Shown: one piece after another, positions 52,440-62,600 of the stretch
Layout of the letters: each line of letters opens with the position of its first letter
Numbering within the stretch: the stretch's first letter is position 1
Source: Pontibacter anaerobius
Lineage (GTDB): Bacteria > Bacteroidota > Bacteroidia > Cytophagales > Hymenobacteraceae
Direction: 5' to 3'
NCBI RefSeq assembly: GCF_026241195.1
Contig: NZ_JAPFQO010000001.1
Span: forward strand, 62,001-126,000
Length of the DNA stretch: 64,000 bases
Program-made: the position numbers and the translations under genes
The notes under the pieces: generated by a model
Told to the model about the DNA's origin: nothing
Database searches by the model: none
What the model saw: the letters and a program-made list of their open reading frames with translations, nothing else

Positions 52440-54113
52440 ATGAAAAACAAAACCATAGCCCTGTTAGGCACAGCTTGTTTTGTATCAGGTGCTTTTGTAG
52501 CGAAAGTTGTAGAAAGCAAAGTTACGGTAGCGATGCTGCAAGACGCCCAGAAACTGATCGGGCTCAACTTTACAGATGCTCAGCTAGATTCGACCATCTC
52601 GGAGCTGGAGGAGTTTAAGGAAAGCTACGAAGTAATACGCAAGCAGAACCTGCCAAACAATGTTGCCCCAGCGCTGGTATTCAACCCGATTCCGGTAGGA
52701 TATACTTTTGAGACACAGAAATCAGCCTTTGAGGCGGAGCGACCACAGAACGTGAAGCTGCCCCGGAAGCGCGAAGATCTGGCGTTTTATACTATCCCGC
52801 AATTGGCAGAATTAATACGCACGCAGCAGATTTCTTCCGAGGAGCTTACAAAATTCTACCTCAACCGCCTAAAGAAGTATGGCCCAACGCTGGAGGCTGT
52901 AACTACTTTAACCGAGGAGCTTGCGCTGCAGCAGGCCCGTCAGGCAGACAAGGAGATAAAGGCTGGCAAGTATAAAGGCATGCTGCACGGCATCCCTTTC
53001 GGGGTGAAGGACCTGTTCTCCACGCGCAAGTATAAAACCACCTGGGGAGCTATGCCTTATAAAGACCAGTTGATAGACGAGGACGCCACTGTGGTGCAGC
53101 GACTGCAGGACTCCGGCGGTGTGCTGGTAGCTAAGCTAACGCTGGGTGCCCTGGCCATGGGCGATGTATGGTATGGGGGTAAAACACGCTCTCCTTGGGA
53201 TATCAACAAAGGTTCCAGTGGCTCGTCGGCGGGTTCGGCGGCGGCAGTGGCGGCTGGGCTGGTGCCGTATGCCATCGGTACCGAAACGCTTGGCTCAATT
53301 GTGTCGCCGTCTACAGCTACCGGAACTACGGGGCTGCGGCCTACCTTTGGCCGTGTAAGTCGTCACGGAGCCATGGCTTTAAGCTGGTCTATGGATAAGA
53401 TCGGGCCGATAGCTCGTTCCGCAGAGGATTGTGCTATCGTATTTAATGCTATCTACGGACCAGACGGGAAAGATCAATCGGTGTATGATGCGCCGTTTAA
53501 CTATGACTCAAGTGTAAACCCGAAGAAGCTGCGGGTTGGTTATCTGAAAGATGACTTCGCAAAGGAGTATGGCTTTAAAGAAAACGACCAGGCCACATTG
53601 GATGCGCTGCAAAAGGCAGGCGTGGAGCTGGTGCCGATCTCTTTGCCAGACCTGCCAGCGCGTGAGCTGACACTGACGATATCCGTGGAGGGTGCCGCCG
53701 CCTTTGATGAGTTAACCCGCAGTGGCCGTGACAGCCTGTTGGTGGCGCAGCACAAGAATGCGTGGCCGAACATCTTCCGGGCAGGGCGATTTATACCTGC
53801 GGTAGAGTATCTGCAGGCGCAGCGGGTGCGTACGCTGCTGGTACAGCAGATGCAGGAGACGCTAAAGGATGTGGACGTCTACATCAGCCCGTCTTTTGCC
53901 AGCAATAATCTGGTGGTTACTAACCTGACGGGCCATCCTTGCGTGGTGGTGCCAAACGGTTTCCAGAAGAACGGTATGCCCACCACCATCACATTTATGG
54001 GGAAACTGTTTGGGGAGGCTGAACTGCTAAGTTTTGCCAGGTTCTACCAAAGTATAACCCCACACGACGAGCAGCACCCAAGTATGGATTTCGGTAAAAA
54101 GAAGAAGTCTTAA
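52440..54113 (+). CDS. amidase-signature enzyme, exported
   Basis: 557 residues. An N-terminal hydrophobic segment (KTIALLGTACFVSGAFVAKV) suggests export or anchoring. Amidase-signature catalytic elements: Lys190 in GVKDLF, the Ser/Gly loop GSSGSSAG at 258-265, and nucleophile candidate Ser286 in GTETLGSI. Hydrolyses an amide bond; glutamyl-tRNA amidotransferase subunit A can be excluded because of the signal and absence of gatB/C neighbours. Possibly acts on peptides or amides released near the SusCD systems (inference). Confidence 0.9.
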   Translation: MKNKTIALLGTACFVSGAFVAKVVESKVTVAMLQDAQKLIGLNFTDAQLDSTISELEEFKESYEVIRKQNLPNNVAPALVFNPIPVGYTFETQKSAFEAERPQNVKLPRKREDLAFYTIPQLAELIRTQQISSEELTKFYLNRLKKYGPTLEAVTTLTEELALQQARQADKEIKAGKYKGMLHGIPFGVKDLFSTRKYKTTWGAMPYKDQLIDEDATVVQRLQDSGGVLVAKLTLGALAMGDVWYGGKTRSPWDINKGSSGSSAGSAAAVAAGLVPYAIGTETLGSIVSPSTATGTTGLRPTFGRVSRHGAMALSWSMDKIGPIARSAEDCAIVFNAIYGPDGKDQSVYDAPFNYDSSVNPKKLRVGYLKDDFAKEYGFKENDQATLDALQKAGVELVPISLPDLPARELTLTISVEGAAAFDELTRSGRDSLLVAQHKNAWPNIFRAGRFIPAVEYLQAQRVRTLLVQQMQETLKDVDVYISPSFASNNLVVTNLTGHPCVVVPNGFQKNGMPTTITFMGKLFGEAELLSFARFYQSITPHDEQHPSMDFGKKKKS

Positions 54114-54116
54114 AGT

Positions 54117-54162
54117 ATAACTGCCGCCTCTGAGGAACCATTCCTGAGGTGGCAGTTTTGTT
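54117..54162 (+). terminator. terminator after amidase gene
   Basis: AACTGCCGCCTC pairs with GAGGTGGCAGTT (one G-T pair), then T residues. Confidence 0.8.
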
Positions 54163-54230
54163 TAACAGACGTTTATGCTTTAAATTTAGAGCTTATCCCA
54201 ACTAATCTACCTAAAACCTACTATCTAATT

Positions 54231-56636
54231 ATGCAACTGAAACAAAAAGCCGTAGCCCTTATGGCTTTCCTGCTGCTAGGCAGTAATGCCCTGGTGGCAC
54301 AGAACGATAAAACCGACCTGAGCGTGGAGAAGATCATGCGCGATCCGAAGTGGATCGGCACGCCTCCTGGCAACGTGTTCTGGTCTGAAGACGGCAAGAA
54401 GGTCTACTTTTCCTGGAACCCGGACGGTAACCGCCAGGACTCGCTGTACAGTGTAAATGCCGATGGGAAGAACCTGCAAAAGGTAAGTGCAAAGGACCGA
54501 CGCAGCCTGCCGGCCCAGCGTGGCGAGTACAACCGTGCCGAAACGAAGAAAGTGTATGAGAAGAATGGCGACATTTTTCTGTACGACATTAAAAGCGGCA
54601 AGGCGCAGCAGGTAACCAACACCGTGGAGCGCGAGACCAGCCCCGCCTTTAGCCAGGATGAGCAGAAGGTGGTGTACATGAAAGATAATAACCTCTATGC
54701 CTGGAGCATCAGCAAAGGGCAGACAGAGCAGCTGACAGATTTCAGGAAAGGCCGCAAGCCGGCAGAGGAAGGCGAGAACGCGCAGCGCGACTGGCTGAAG
54801 GAGCAGCAACTGTCGCTGCTGCAGATCGTGCGGGAGCGCAAGCAAGACAAAGAAGCCGCCGAGAAGCAGCAGAAGCTGGAGGCCCCTGACCGCCCGAAGG
54901 AAATTTATGTGGAGGATAAAGTGGTGAATAGCGTAACTCTGGGGCCAAATGAGCGCTTTATCACCTACCAGCTTATCTCGCGCCCTAAAAATGCCAATGT
55001 GGCCATCGTGCCAAACTTTGTGACCGAATCAGGCTACACGGAGGATATAAAGACCAGAACCAAGGTGGGCGATGCGCAGAACACGTATGAGTTCTTTGTG
55101 TATGACACACAGCGCGACTCAGCCTACGCTGTAAAGATGAACGATGTGGAGGGCATTTATGATCAGCCGGCCTACCTGCTGCAGCAGGAAGCAAAAGCCA
55201 GTGCCTCTGCCAGTGCAGCCGACAGCAAAACGAAAAAGCCTGAAGCGCGTGCAACAGCTATCTACGGTCCATACTGGTCAGAGAATGGCAAGCATGCCGT
55301 GGTGGTTGCCCGCTCAGCCGACAACAAAGACCGCTGGATCTTAAAGCTGGACCCGGCAACAGCAAAACTGACCCTGCTGGACCGCCAGCGCGACGAGGCT
55401 TGGATTAACGGCCCGGGCATTGGTTATGGCCCCGGCGAAATAGGCTGGATGCCCGATAACAAAAGCGTGTGGTTCCATTCGGAGGAAAGCGGCTACTCGC
55501 ACCTGTACACGGTGAACGTGAACAGCGGCAAGAAGAAAGCGCTTACCAGCGGCAAGTATGAGGTGTCGGATGTGCGCATGTCAGATGATAAAAAGCACTT
55601 CTACTTTACGGCCAATAAAGTACACCCTGGTGAGAAGCATTTTTACCGTATGCCTGTAAACGGCGGCGAAATGGTGCAGCTGACAAGTATGGCTGGTGCC
55701 CACGAGGTGGAGCTGTCGCCGGACGAGAAGCACCTGGCCATCCGTTACTCCTACAGCAACAAGCCGTGGGAACTGTACGTGATGGACAACAAGAAAAACG
55801 CCAAGCCAAAGCAGGTAACCAACTCCCTGACCGAAGAGTTTAAGTCTTACGACTGGCGGGAGCCGGAGGTGATCACCTTTAAAGCAGAGGATGGGGCTGA
55901 TGTGCATGCCCGCCTGTACCGCCCCGCAAAGCCGGAGCAGAATGGCCCGGCCGTTGTTTTCGTGCATGGCGCCGGTTACCTGCAGAACGCCCACAAATGG
56001 TGGAGCTCATACTTCCGCGAGTACATGTTCCATAATTTCCTGGCCGACCAGGGGTATACCGTGCTGGATATTGACTACCGTGGTAGCGCCGGCTACGGCC
56101 GCGACGTGCGCACGGGCATTTACCAGTTCATGGGCGGCAAGGACCTGAGCGACCATGTGGACGGGGCAAGGCACCTGGTGGAGAAGTATAACGTTGACCC
56201 GAAGCGCATCGGTATTTACGGGGGCTCTTACGGTGGTTTCATTACGCTGATGGCCATGTTCACAGAGCCGGATGTGTTTGCTGCGGGTGCCGCCCTGCGC
56301 TCTGTAACCGACTGGGCGCATTACAACCACGGCTATACTTCCAACATCCTGAACACGCCATACACAGACAGCACAGCCTATGCCAAAAGCTCCCCTATCT
56401 ATTATGCAGAGGGGCTGAAGGGGGCGCTGCTGATCTGCCATGGTATGGTTGATACGAATGTGCATTTCCAGGATGTGGTGCGCCTGACGCAGCGCCTGAT
56501 AGAGTTAGGCAAAGACAACTGGGAGCTGGCGGTTTATCCTGTGGAGGACCACGGTTTTACCGAGCCAGCCAGCTGGACCGATGAGTATAAGCGTATTTTC
56601 AAGCTCTTTGAGGAGAATCTAAAGGAGAAGAAATAA
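54231..56636 (+). CDS. S9-family serine peptidase (DPP IV/acylaminoacyl type)
   Basis: 801 residues; signal peptide (KAVALMAFLLLGSNALVAQ). N-terminal beta-propeller (about 45-500, repeats such as FWSEDGKKVYFSWNPDG) and C-terminal alpha/beta-hydrolase with nucleophile Ser666 in GGSYGGF, Asp in GMVDTNVHFQD and His774 in EDHGF. Removes dipeptides or acyl-amino acids from peptides in the periplasm. Strong terminator; located between the two SusCD pairs. Confidence 0.96.
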   Translation: MQLKQKAVALMAFLLLGSNALVAQNDKTDLSVEKIMRDPKWIGTPPGNVFWSEDGKKVYFSWNPDGNRQDSLYSVNADGKNLQKVSAKDRRSLPAQRGEYNRAETKKVYEKNGDIFLYDIKSGKAQQVTNTVERETSPAFSQDEQKVVYMKDNNLYAWSISKGQTEQLTDFRKGRKPAEEGENAQRDWLKEQQLSLLQIVRERKQDKEAAEKQQKLEAPDRPKEIYVEDKVVNSVTLGPNERFITYQLISRPKNANVAIVPNFVTESGYTEDIKTRTKVGDAQNTYEFFVYDTQRDSAYAVKMNDVEGIYDQPAYLLQQEAKASASASAADSKTKKPEARATAIYGPYWSENGKHAVVVARSADNKDRWILKLDPATAKLTLLDRQRDEAWINGPGIGYGPGEIGWMPDNKSVWFHSEESGYSHLYTVNVNSGKKKALTSGKYEVSDVRMSDDKKHFYFTANKVHPGEKHFYRMPVNGGEMVQLTSMAGAHEVELSPDEKHLAIRYSYSNKPWELYVMDNKKNAKPKQVTNSLTEEFKSYDWREPEVITFKAEDGADVHARLYRPAKPEQNGPAVVFVHGAGYLQNAHKWWSSYFREYMFHNFLADQGYTVLDIDYRGSAGYGRDVRTGIYQFMGGKDLSDHVDGARHLVEKYNVDPKRIGIYGGSYGGFITLMAMFTEPDVFAAGAALRSVTDWAHYNHGYTSNILNTPYTDSTAYAKSSPIYYAEGLKGALLICHGMVDTNVHFQDVVRLTQRLIELGKDNWELAVYPVEDHGFTEPASWTDEYKRIFKLFEENLKEKK

Positions 56637-56654
56637 GCTGCCTTACTCTTTTAA

Positions 56655-56699
56655 CAAAAAAAGGGGGTGTAGTGCGAAAGCACTACACCCCCTTTTTTT
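56655..56699 (+). terminator. strong terminator after S9 peptidase
   Basis: AAGGGGGTGTAGTGC (56661-56675) with GAAA loop and its complement (56680-56694), followed by seven T residues. Confidence 0.93.
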
Positions 56700-57087
56700 G
56701 TCCTGTTAAAAATGGCACAATTAAAGATAGTATAGCAGCATTTGAATATTTGATTTGTATAAATGCCGCTTCCCAGTTGGTGAGCATGAAATGAGGTGCC
56801 ATAAGAGCAACATCGTAGAGGTTTTGGTTGCACACTTAGGGTCTTGTTTAAGATTTAATATCTGTTGGAACACAGTCGGCGCAAATTTACAAATAGGCAT
56901 TATCTTTTTGTAACTCATTAATGTGGAATATATTAAGTGTAAAAAGTATATGTTTTCTAGTCTAAACATTGCTTTAAATGCTGTATGGGGTATATTTTTT
57001 TTTACCAAGTAGATGTTGTGTTACAATAGGAACTTATATTTGGCCCACAACTAATAACTATTTTACCAATCAATCTAATCTATCTTT
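56700..57087. other. AT-rich upstream region of second SusC gene
   Basis: About 390 bp with no supported gene. The promoter is listed next. No RNA recognised. Confidence 0.55.
57016..57042 (+). promoter_or_regulatory. promoter of second SusC gene
   Basis: TTG at 57016-57018, 16-bp gap, TATATTTG at 57035-57042; box to ATG is 45 bp, matching the first SusC promoter. Confidence 0.65.
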
Positions 57088-60000
57088 ATGAGAAAAGTTC
57101 TATTATTTGGTTTGGTTGTGTTCCTAACGCTTGTTAGTCAGGCGTGGGCGCAAAACCGAACCATCACAGGAACAGTTACTGATGCTGGTAATGGACAGCC
57201 ATTGCCAGGAGTGAATGTGGTAGTAAAGGGGACTACCGTAGGAACATTCACCGGAGCTGATGGTAGCTATACCGTTGGTGTTCCAACCGATAACGCCGTT
57301 ATTCTGTACTCTTTCCTGGGCTATGTGCCGCAGGAGATCAGTTCAACTGGCAGAAGCACAATTAATGTAAAGCTTGCAGAAGATAGCAAAGCTTTATCAG
57401 AAGTGATTGTTGTCGCCTATGGTACAGCCGATCAGAAGTCATTCACTGGCTCAGCCTCAGCTGTAAAAGCAGAAGCTATTGAGAAGCTTCAGGCAAATGA
57501 TGTGACCAAAGCACTGGGTGGTTTAACGCCAGGTGTACAGGTGGTGCAGACAAGTGGCCAGCCGGGTGCTACAGGGCAAATCCGAATCCGTGGTATCGGT
57601 TCAGTGGCATCGTCGTCTACTCCTCTTTACGTAGTTGATGGTGCGCCTTACTCCGGAGACCTAAACGCAATCAACCCTAACGACATTGAGTCTATGACCG
57701 TTCTGAAAGATGCTTCGGCAGCTGCTCTTTACGGTTCTCGTGCTGCAAACGGTGTAGTTGTAATCACTACCAAAGGTGGCAAGGCTCCTAAAGCCCCAAT
57801 CATAACATTTGGTGCTACTTATGGTATCTCTGATTTTGCAGTAAAAGACTACAATGCTGTTAACACAGATCAGTACTATGAGCTGACTTGGGAGGCACTG
57901 CGAAACGATGCTGTAGCAGACGGCAGTAAATGGCAAGGGAAGTTTGCCTCGCCGGAGGAGTATGCTACTAAGACCGTAGTTGGTCGTATAGCTGGTGCTG
58001 CAAACGGACAGCAGTACAACCCGTATACTGATGCAGAGCCGATCGGCCTTGATGGTAAGTTGAAAGAAGGTCTTACACCTGCCTGGGAGGATGACTGGAG
58101 AGATGCTCTTTTCAGAAATGCCACTCGTCAGGAGTATGATTTTGGTATCCAGGGCGGAAACGACAAAACAAACTACTACTTCTCAGGTAACTACCTGAAC
58201 CAGGAAGGTGCTTTCATCACCTCAGGCTTTGAGCGCTATACCTCACGCCTTCGCGTATCTTCTCAGGTAACAGATAAAATTAAGTTCGGTGTAAATGCCC
58301 TGATCGCCAACACAGATCAGAACTCACCTACATCCAGCGGTACAGCTTTCCGTAACGTGGTATCTTGGGGAAGAAACATCGCTCCGGTTTACCCGATCTA
58401 CAGAAGAAGAAACGCAGATGGTACTTTCATCGAGAACCCTTCTGAGTTTGACTTTAACACAAGCCGACCATATGGCGGTAATGGCAACCCAGTGGGTACT
58501 ACGGAGTTGGACATGCTGAAGCGTAATGTACTGACCTGGAGCCTGAACACTTTTGGTGAAATAGAGCTTCCGCTTGACCTGAAGTATAAAACTACCTTCG
58601 CACTTACTGGCGATAATACAAAAGACTTCACGTTCTACAACCCTAATTTTGGTGACGGTGCTGGTGTAGGCGGTCGTGGTACCCAGTGGAGAAGCTCTTT
58701 CGTAGAGTACACTATCAACCACATCCTGAGCTACAGCAAATCATTCGGGCAGCATCAGATTGATGCCTTAGGTGGTTTCGAGGCTTTTAACTACAAGTAT
58801 GACTACATGTACGGTCAGAAGACAAACTTCCTTGCTCTTCCTGGCTTAACTGAACTTGACAACGCTTCTACAATCAACGCGCTGAACAGCCAGACTGACA
58901 GACGTTCACTGATGAGTTTCCTGGGCCAGGTTAAGTATAACTTCCAGGACAAGTACTACCTGTCTGGTTCATTCCGTCGTGATGGTTCTTCCCGTTTCCA
59001 GACAGACAACCGTTGGGGTAACTTCTTCTCTGTTGGTGGTTCATACAGAATCTCTCAGGAGGATTTCATGAGCGATCTTGCATGGGTAACCGATGCTAAG
59101 ATTCGTGCCAGCTACGGTACTTCCGGTAACGAAGGTCTGCTTACGGCAGGCGGTGGCGCTGACTTCTATGCATACAGAGGTTTATACCAAACTGGATATA
59201 GCGATTTGTCTGCGCCAGGCATTATCCTTGACAAACTGGAAAACATCGCTCTTTCATGGGAGAAGCAGGCTGCATTTAACGTAGGTATTGATGCAACTAT
59301 CTTCAACAAGCTGGATGTATCATTAGATTACTACGAAAGAACATCAGAAGACCTGCTCTTCAACAAGCCTCTTTCTCCTTCAACAGGTTTCATATCGGTA
59401 TTCGACAACCTGGGAACTATGAGAAACAGAGGTGTTGAAGTAAATGTGGATGCACGTCTTGTTGAAGGGGATGACTTCCAGTGGAGCATCAACGCAAACG
59501 CTGCTCATAACAAAAACGAGCTGACCAAGCTCCCTCAGGAGACTATTCTGCAGGGTACCAAGCAGCTGAAAGTAGGTCACTCCATCTATGATTTCTTCAT
59601 CCAGGATTTTGCGGGCGTAGACCCACAAACTGGTCTGAGCCTGTGGTACACAGATGTAAAGGATGCTGATGGAAATGTAGTAGAGAAAACTACCACTTCT
59701 GACTACAACAAGGCTACCCGCTACTATGTAGGAACTGCGCTGCCAGATGTAACTGGTGGTGTAACCAACAACCTGCAGTATAAGAACTTCGACTTGAGCG
59801 TGTTCTTCACTTACAGTATTGGTGGTGAGATCCTGAACACAGACTATAGTGGTTTGATGCACGGTGGCGACAGAGCCGGCACAAACTGGAGCGAGGATAT
59901 CCTGGACAGATGGCAGAAGCCAGGTGACGTGACAGACGTGCCAAGATTAGGCACATCGCAGACACTGAACTCTAACTCTACGTCATCAAGGTTCCTGGTT

Positions 60001-60228
60001 GATGCATCTTACCTGCGCCTGCGCAATGTAACGCTTGGCTATACACTGCCAAAGAGCCTGCAGGATCGCGTTGGACTGAAGAACGCCAGAATTTTTGTTC
60101 AGGGCGACAACTTCTGGACACTGTTTAAGACGCAGGGCCTTGACCCGGAACAATCAATTGACGGTGTGACTAACAGCCGATTCCCTGCTCAGAAGACATT
60201 CTCTGTAGGTGTGCGTGCAACTCTGTAA
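57088..60228 (+). CDS. SusC/RagA-type TonB-linked outer-membrane transporter (2)
   Basis: 1046 residues. Signal peptide, carboxypeptidase-regulatory-like domain (NRTITGTVTDAGNGQPLPGVNVVVKGT), plug (SEVIVVAYGTADQKSFTGSASAVKAEAIE, IRIRGIGSVASSSTPLYVVDGAPYSGD, SMTVLKDASAAALYGSRAANGVVVIT) and barrel. Similar domain order to the first copy, but diverged in the barrel loops, so probably a different ligand. Partner susD starts 23 bp downstream. Confidence 0.96.
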   Translation: MRKVLLFGLVVFLTLVSQAWAQNRTITGTVTDAGNGQPLPGVNVVVKGTTVGTFTGADGSYTVGVPTDNAVILYSFLGYVPQEISSTGRSTINVKLAEDSKALSEVIVVAYGTADQKSFTGSASAVKAEAIEKLQANDVTKALGGLTPGVQVVQTSGQPGATGQIRIRGIGSVASSSTPLYVVDGAPYSGDLNAINPNDIESMTVLKDASAAALYGSRAANGVVVITTKGGKAPKAPIITFGATYGISDFAVKDYNAVNTDQYYELTWEALRNDAVADGSKWQGKFASPEEYATKTVVGRIAGAANGQQYNPYTDAEPIGLDGKLKEGLTPAWEDDWRDALFRNATRQEYDFGIQGGNDKTNYYFSGNYLNQEGAFITSGFERYTSRLRVSSQVTDKIKFGVNALIANTDQNSPTSSGTAFRNVVSWGRNIAPVYPIYRRRNADGTFIENPSEFDFNTSRPYGGNGNPVGTTELDMLKRNVLTWSLNTFGEIELPLDLKYKTTFALTGDNTKDFTFYNPNFGDGAGVGGRGTQWRSSFVEYTINHILSYSKSFGQHQIDALGGFEAFNYKYDYMYGQKTNFLALPGLTELDNASTINALNSQTDRRSLMSFLGQVKYNFQDKYYLSGSFRRDGSSRFQTDNRWGNFFSVGGSYRISQEDFMSDLAWVTDAKIRASYGTSGNEGLLTAGGGADFYAYRGLYQTGYSDLSAPGIILDKLENIALSWEKQAAFNVGIDATIFNKLDVSLDYYERTSEDLLFNKPLSPSTGFISVFDNLGTMRNRGVEVNVDARLVEGDDFQWSINANAAHNKNELTKLPQETILQGTKQLKVGHSIYDFFIQDFAGVDPQTGLSLWYTDVKDADGNVVEKTTTSDYNKATRYYVGTALPDVTGGVTNNLQYKNFDLSVFFTYSIGGEILNTDYSGLMHGGDRAGTNWSEDILDRWQKPGDVTDVPRLGTSQTLNSNSTSSRFLVDASYLRLRNVTLGYTLPKSLQDRVGLKNARIFVQGDNFWTLFKTQGLDPEQSIDGVTNSRFPAQKTFSVGVRATL

Positions 60229-60251
60229 GTATTATTTATTAGTAGAGAGAA

Positions 60252-61751
60252 ATGAAAATTAACAATAATAAGTTTGTTGTAGCTCTGCTTGGTGCAACGC
60301 TAAGCTTAACTGCATGTGAAAAAGATTACCTGGAGGTAGTGCCTTCTAACGCTGTGTCTTACGATCAGGCATACAGCACGAAGAAAGGTATGGAAGCTGC
60401 CATGACAGGTATTGTTCGCCTGATGCGTCAGGCGCCGGTAAACCAGGGATCTGTGAGCCATGATAGCTACGGTGTTCCGTCACTGATGATGACGTTTGAT
60501 GTGATGGGGCAGGATGTAATGGCGAACAATAACTGGTTCATCTATCAGTATGAGCTGGATAACAAGTTAGCTACTTACCGTGGCACCCGTATTATCTGGG
60601 GCCACTCTTACAACCTGATTACCAACGCCAATAATATTATAGCGAACGCAAAGAACCTGCCGGATGCCACAGATGCTGAGAAGAGAGCATTCGAAGGTGA
60701 GGCTAAGGCAATCAGAGCTTTTGCATACTTTAACCTGGCGCGTGTTTACCAGCACACTTACCTGAAGGATAAGAATGCACCTGCTGTGCCTTTGATGCTT
60801 GATCCGGCTACGCCTCAGACTGAGGGTAAGGAGAGAGCAACGCTTGAGCAGGTGTATGCCCAAATCCTGGCTGACCTGACAGAGGCAGAGCAGAGCCTGA
60901 CAACTGCACGCCCAAGCAAGAGCCGCCTCAACAAAAACGTAGCACAAGGCTTGCTGGCCCGTGTATACCTTGAAATGGGGCAGTGGGAAAAAGCGGCTGA
61001 GTTTGCGGCTAAGGCACGCCAGGGTTACCCTCTGATGAACGCAACCACTTACAAAGCTGGCTTCAACAACTACAGCAATGGGGAGTGGATTTGGGGCTTA
61101 CCTCAATCTGCTGATCAGAATAATTCCTTTGCGTCTTTCTACTCATTTATAGATGGCCGTTACACAATCAGCAGCACTGGAAGTAGAGTTTATACCCGTA
61201 GAGGGTATAACAACCTTCGTGCGAATGACAACTTTGTAGCTCTGTTTGATGAGAATGATGCCCGTCGTGAATTTCAGGAAGATACAAAAGCCTTCACTAC
61301 GAATAATGCAGGCGAAAAAGTATGGAACTCTGATCGCTACACCATCACCAAGTTTAAGGACCTGGTTGATTTAGGCGGTCATATAGTACTGATGCGTTCA
61401 GCAGAAATGCTTTTGATTGAGGCGGAGGCTAAAGCTCAGTTAGGTAACTTCCTGGGTGCTCAGGAGTTGCTGTTGGAGCTGCGTCGTAACCGCTACACAG
61501 ATGCTACTTTAGTGTTGCCATCGCTGAACACCGGAGAAGCCCTCCTGGAGGAGATCTATGTTGAGCGCAGAAAGGAACTGTATGGCGAAGGTTTTGCAAT
61601 GTTTGACATCAAGCGTCTGCAGAAGCCGCTGGTTCGTACAGGTAACCACACGGCTAAAGTAGGTGTGACACCAGCTAACTCTGATCTGTTCATCCACCAA
61701 ATTCCGCAAGGAGAGATGGATGCTAATCCGAAAATGGTGCAGAATCCATAA
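60252..61751 (+). CDS. SusD/RagB-family lipoprotein (2)
   Basis: 499 residues. Lipobox LSLTAC with Cys22. Typical SusD helices (LATYRGTRIIWGHSYNLITNANNIIANAKNL) and C-terminal fold (HIVLMRSAEMLLIEAEAKAQLGNFLGAQELLLELR, ending with FIHQIPQGEMDANPKMVQNP). Surface binding partner of the preceding SusC. Its terminator is shared with the converging PAP2 gene. Confidence 0.95.
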   Translation: MKINNNKFVVALLGATLSLTACEKDYLEVVPSNAVSYDQAYSTKKGMEAAMTGIVRLMRQAPVNQGSVSHDSYGVPSLMMTFDVMGQDVMANNNWFIYQYELDNKLATYRGTRIIWGHSYNLITNANNIIANAKNLPDATDAEKRAFEGEAKAIRAFAYFNLARVYQHTYLKDKNAPAVPLMLDPATPQTEGKERATLEQVYAQILADLTEAEQSLTTARPSKSRLNKNVAQGLLARVYLEMGQWEKAAEFAAKARQGYPLMNATTYKAGFNNYSNGEWIWGLPQSADQNNSFASFYSFIDGRYTISSTGSRVYTRRGYNNLRANDNFVALFDENDARREFQEDTKAFTTNNAGEKVWNSDRYTITKFKDLVDLGGHIVLMRSAEMLLIEAEAKAQLGNFLGAQELLLELRRNRYTDATLVLPSLNTGEALLEEIYVERRKELYGEGFAMFDIKRLQKPLVRTGNHTAKVGVTPANSDLFIHQIPQGEMDANPKMVQNP

Positions 61752-61765
61752 TCTTTAGAATATCC

Positions 61766-61805
61766 AAAAACAAAAAGCCATCCTAACGGGTGGCTTTTTG
61801 TTTTT
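61766..61805. terminator. bidirectional terminator susD2 / PAP2
   Basis: AAAAACAAAAAGCCA pairs with TGGCTTTTTGTTTTT, extended by CC/GG; T/A runs on both sides, overlapping the stop of the converging gene. Confidence 0.88.
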
Positions 61806-62598
61806 AAAACCTATACACCACCGCCATCCCATCATACAAGCCATCACTTTCTGGAACCAATGAGAAACGGGAGTCAACCCTGTGCAACTCGGGCACAAGT
61901 ATACCAATCGCTGTACCTATGCCATAGCCGATAATATTGTCGCTGAGGAAGTGCTTACCTGCTCTGATGCGAAGGTACCCAACGGCGGCAGGAACGGTAG
62001 CAGCGGCAGCCCAAATGTAGGGACGGGCAGGGGAGTCAGGGTTGAAGTCATGGTATACTTTAGCCAGGAAGAAAGTAGCGGTGGCTGTGGCGGCGGTATG
62101 CCCAGCGTAAAAAGAATTAGTTGCCTGCTTGTCGGTTTTGAGTTCCAGCGGAGCATCCACGGCATAAACGTACGGCCGCTTTCGTTTAGTAACGCCGGCT
62201 GTCATGCTGTACATCCCTCCCGCAATAGAAAGCGCCTGGCCATAGAGCAGGTATACTTCCGGGGCGTTCTGCCTTACATCCTTATCAAGCAATAACAGGA
62301 GCGGAGTCAGGAAGGAGCTGTAGAACGGGAAGTCGCTGACTGTCTCGGCACTGCTGCTGTAGTTCCCTGCCGCGAAGCGATCAAACTTGTTTACGTCATA
62401 CTTCGACAGGGCCGCTAAATCAGCAGCGTTTACCCTATCTTTCTTCTCGATAAGAATGTTGCCCGCCACCGTGGCGCCTATTGCCCCAACTGTAACGCCG
62501 CCATCGCGGAGCCAGTTTACTTTATAGGGAGACGTAGTTTGCCCCCAGGCAAAGTATGGCCACAGTAAAACTAAGAAGAGCCACAGTGGCCGTTTCAT
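61804..62598 (-). CDS. PAP2-family phosphatase (1 of tandem pair)
   Basis: 264 residues, signal peptide-like start. PAP2 motifs: KRKRPY (motif 1), SFYAGHTA (motif 2; AGH in place of the usual SGH, with catalytic His), RAGKHFLSDNIIG (motif 3). Dephosphorylates phospholipid or isoprenoid phosphates in the envelope. Follows its paralogue by 2 bp, so a tandem duplication is likely (about half of residues alike by eye). Confidence 0.92.
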   Translation of the reverse strand: MKRPLWLFLVLLWPYFAWGQTTSPYKVNWLRDGGVTVGAIGATVAGNILIEKKDRVNAADLAALSKYDVNKFDRFAAGNYSSSAETVSDFPFYSSFLTPLLLLLDKDVRQNAPEVYLLYGQALSIAGGMYSMTAGVTKRKRPYVYAVDAPLELKTDKQATNSFYAGHTAATATATFFLAKVYHDFNPDSPARPYIWAAAATVPAAVGYLRIRAGKHFLSDNIIGYGIGTAIGILVPELHRVDSRFSLVPESDGLYDGMAVVYRF

Positions 62599-62600
62599 TT

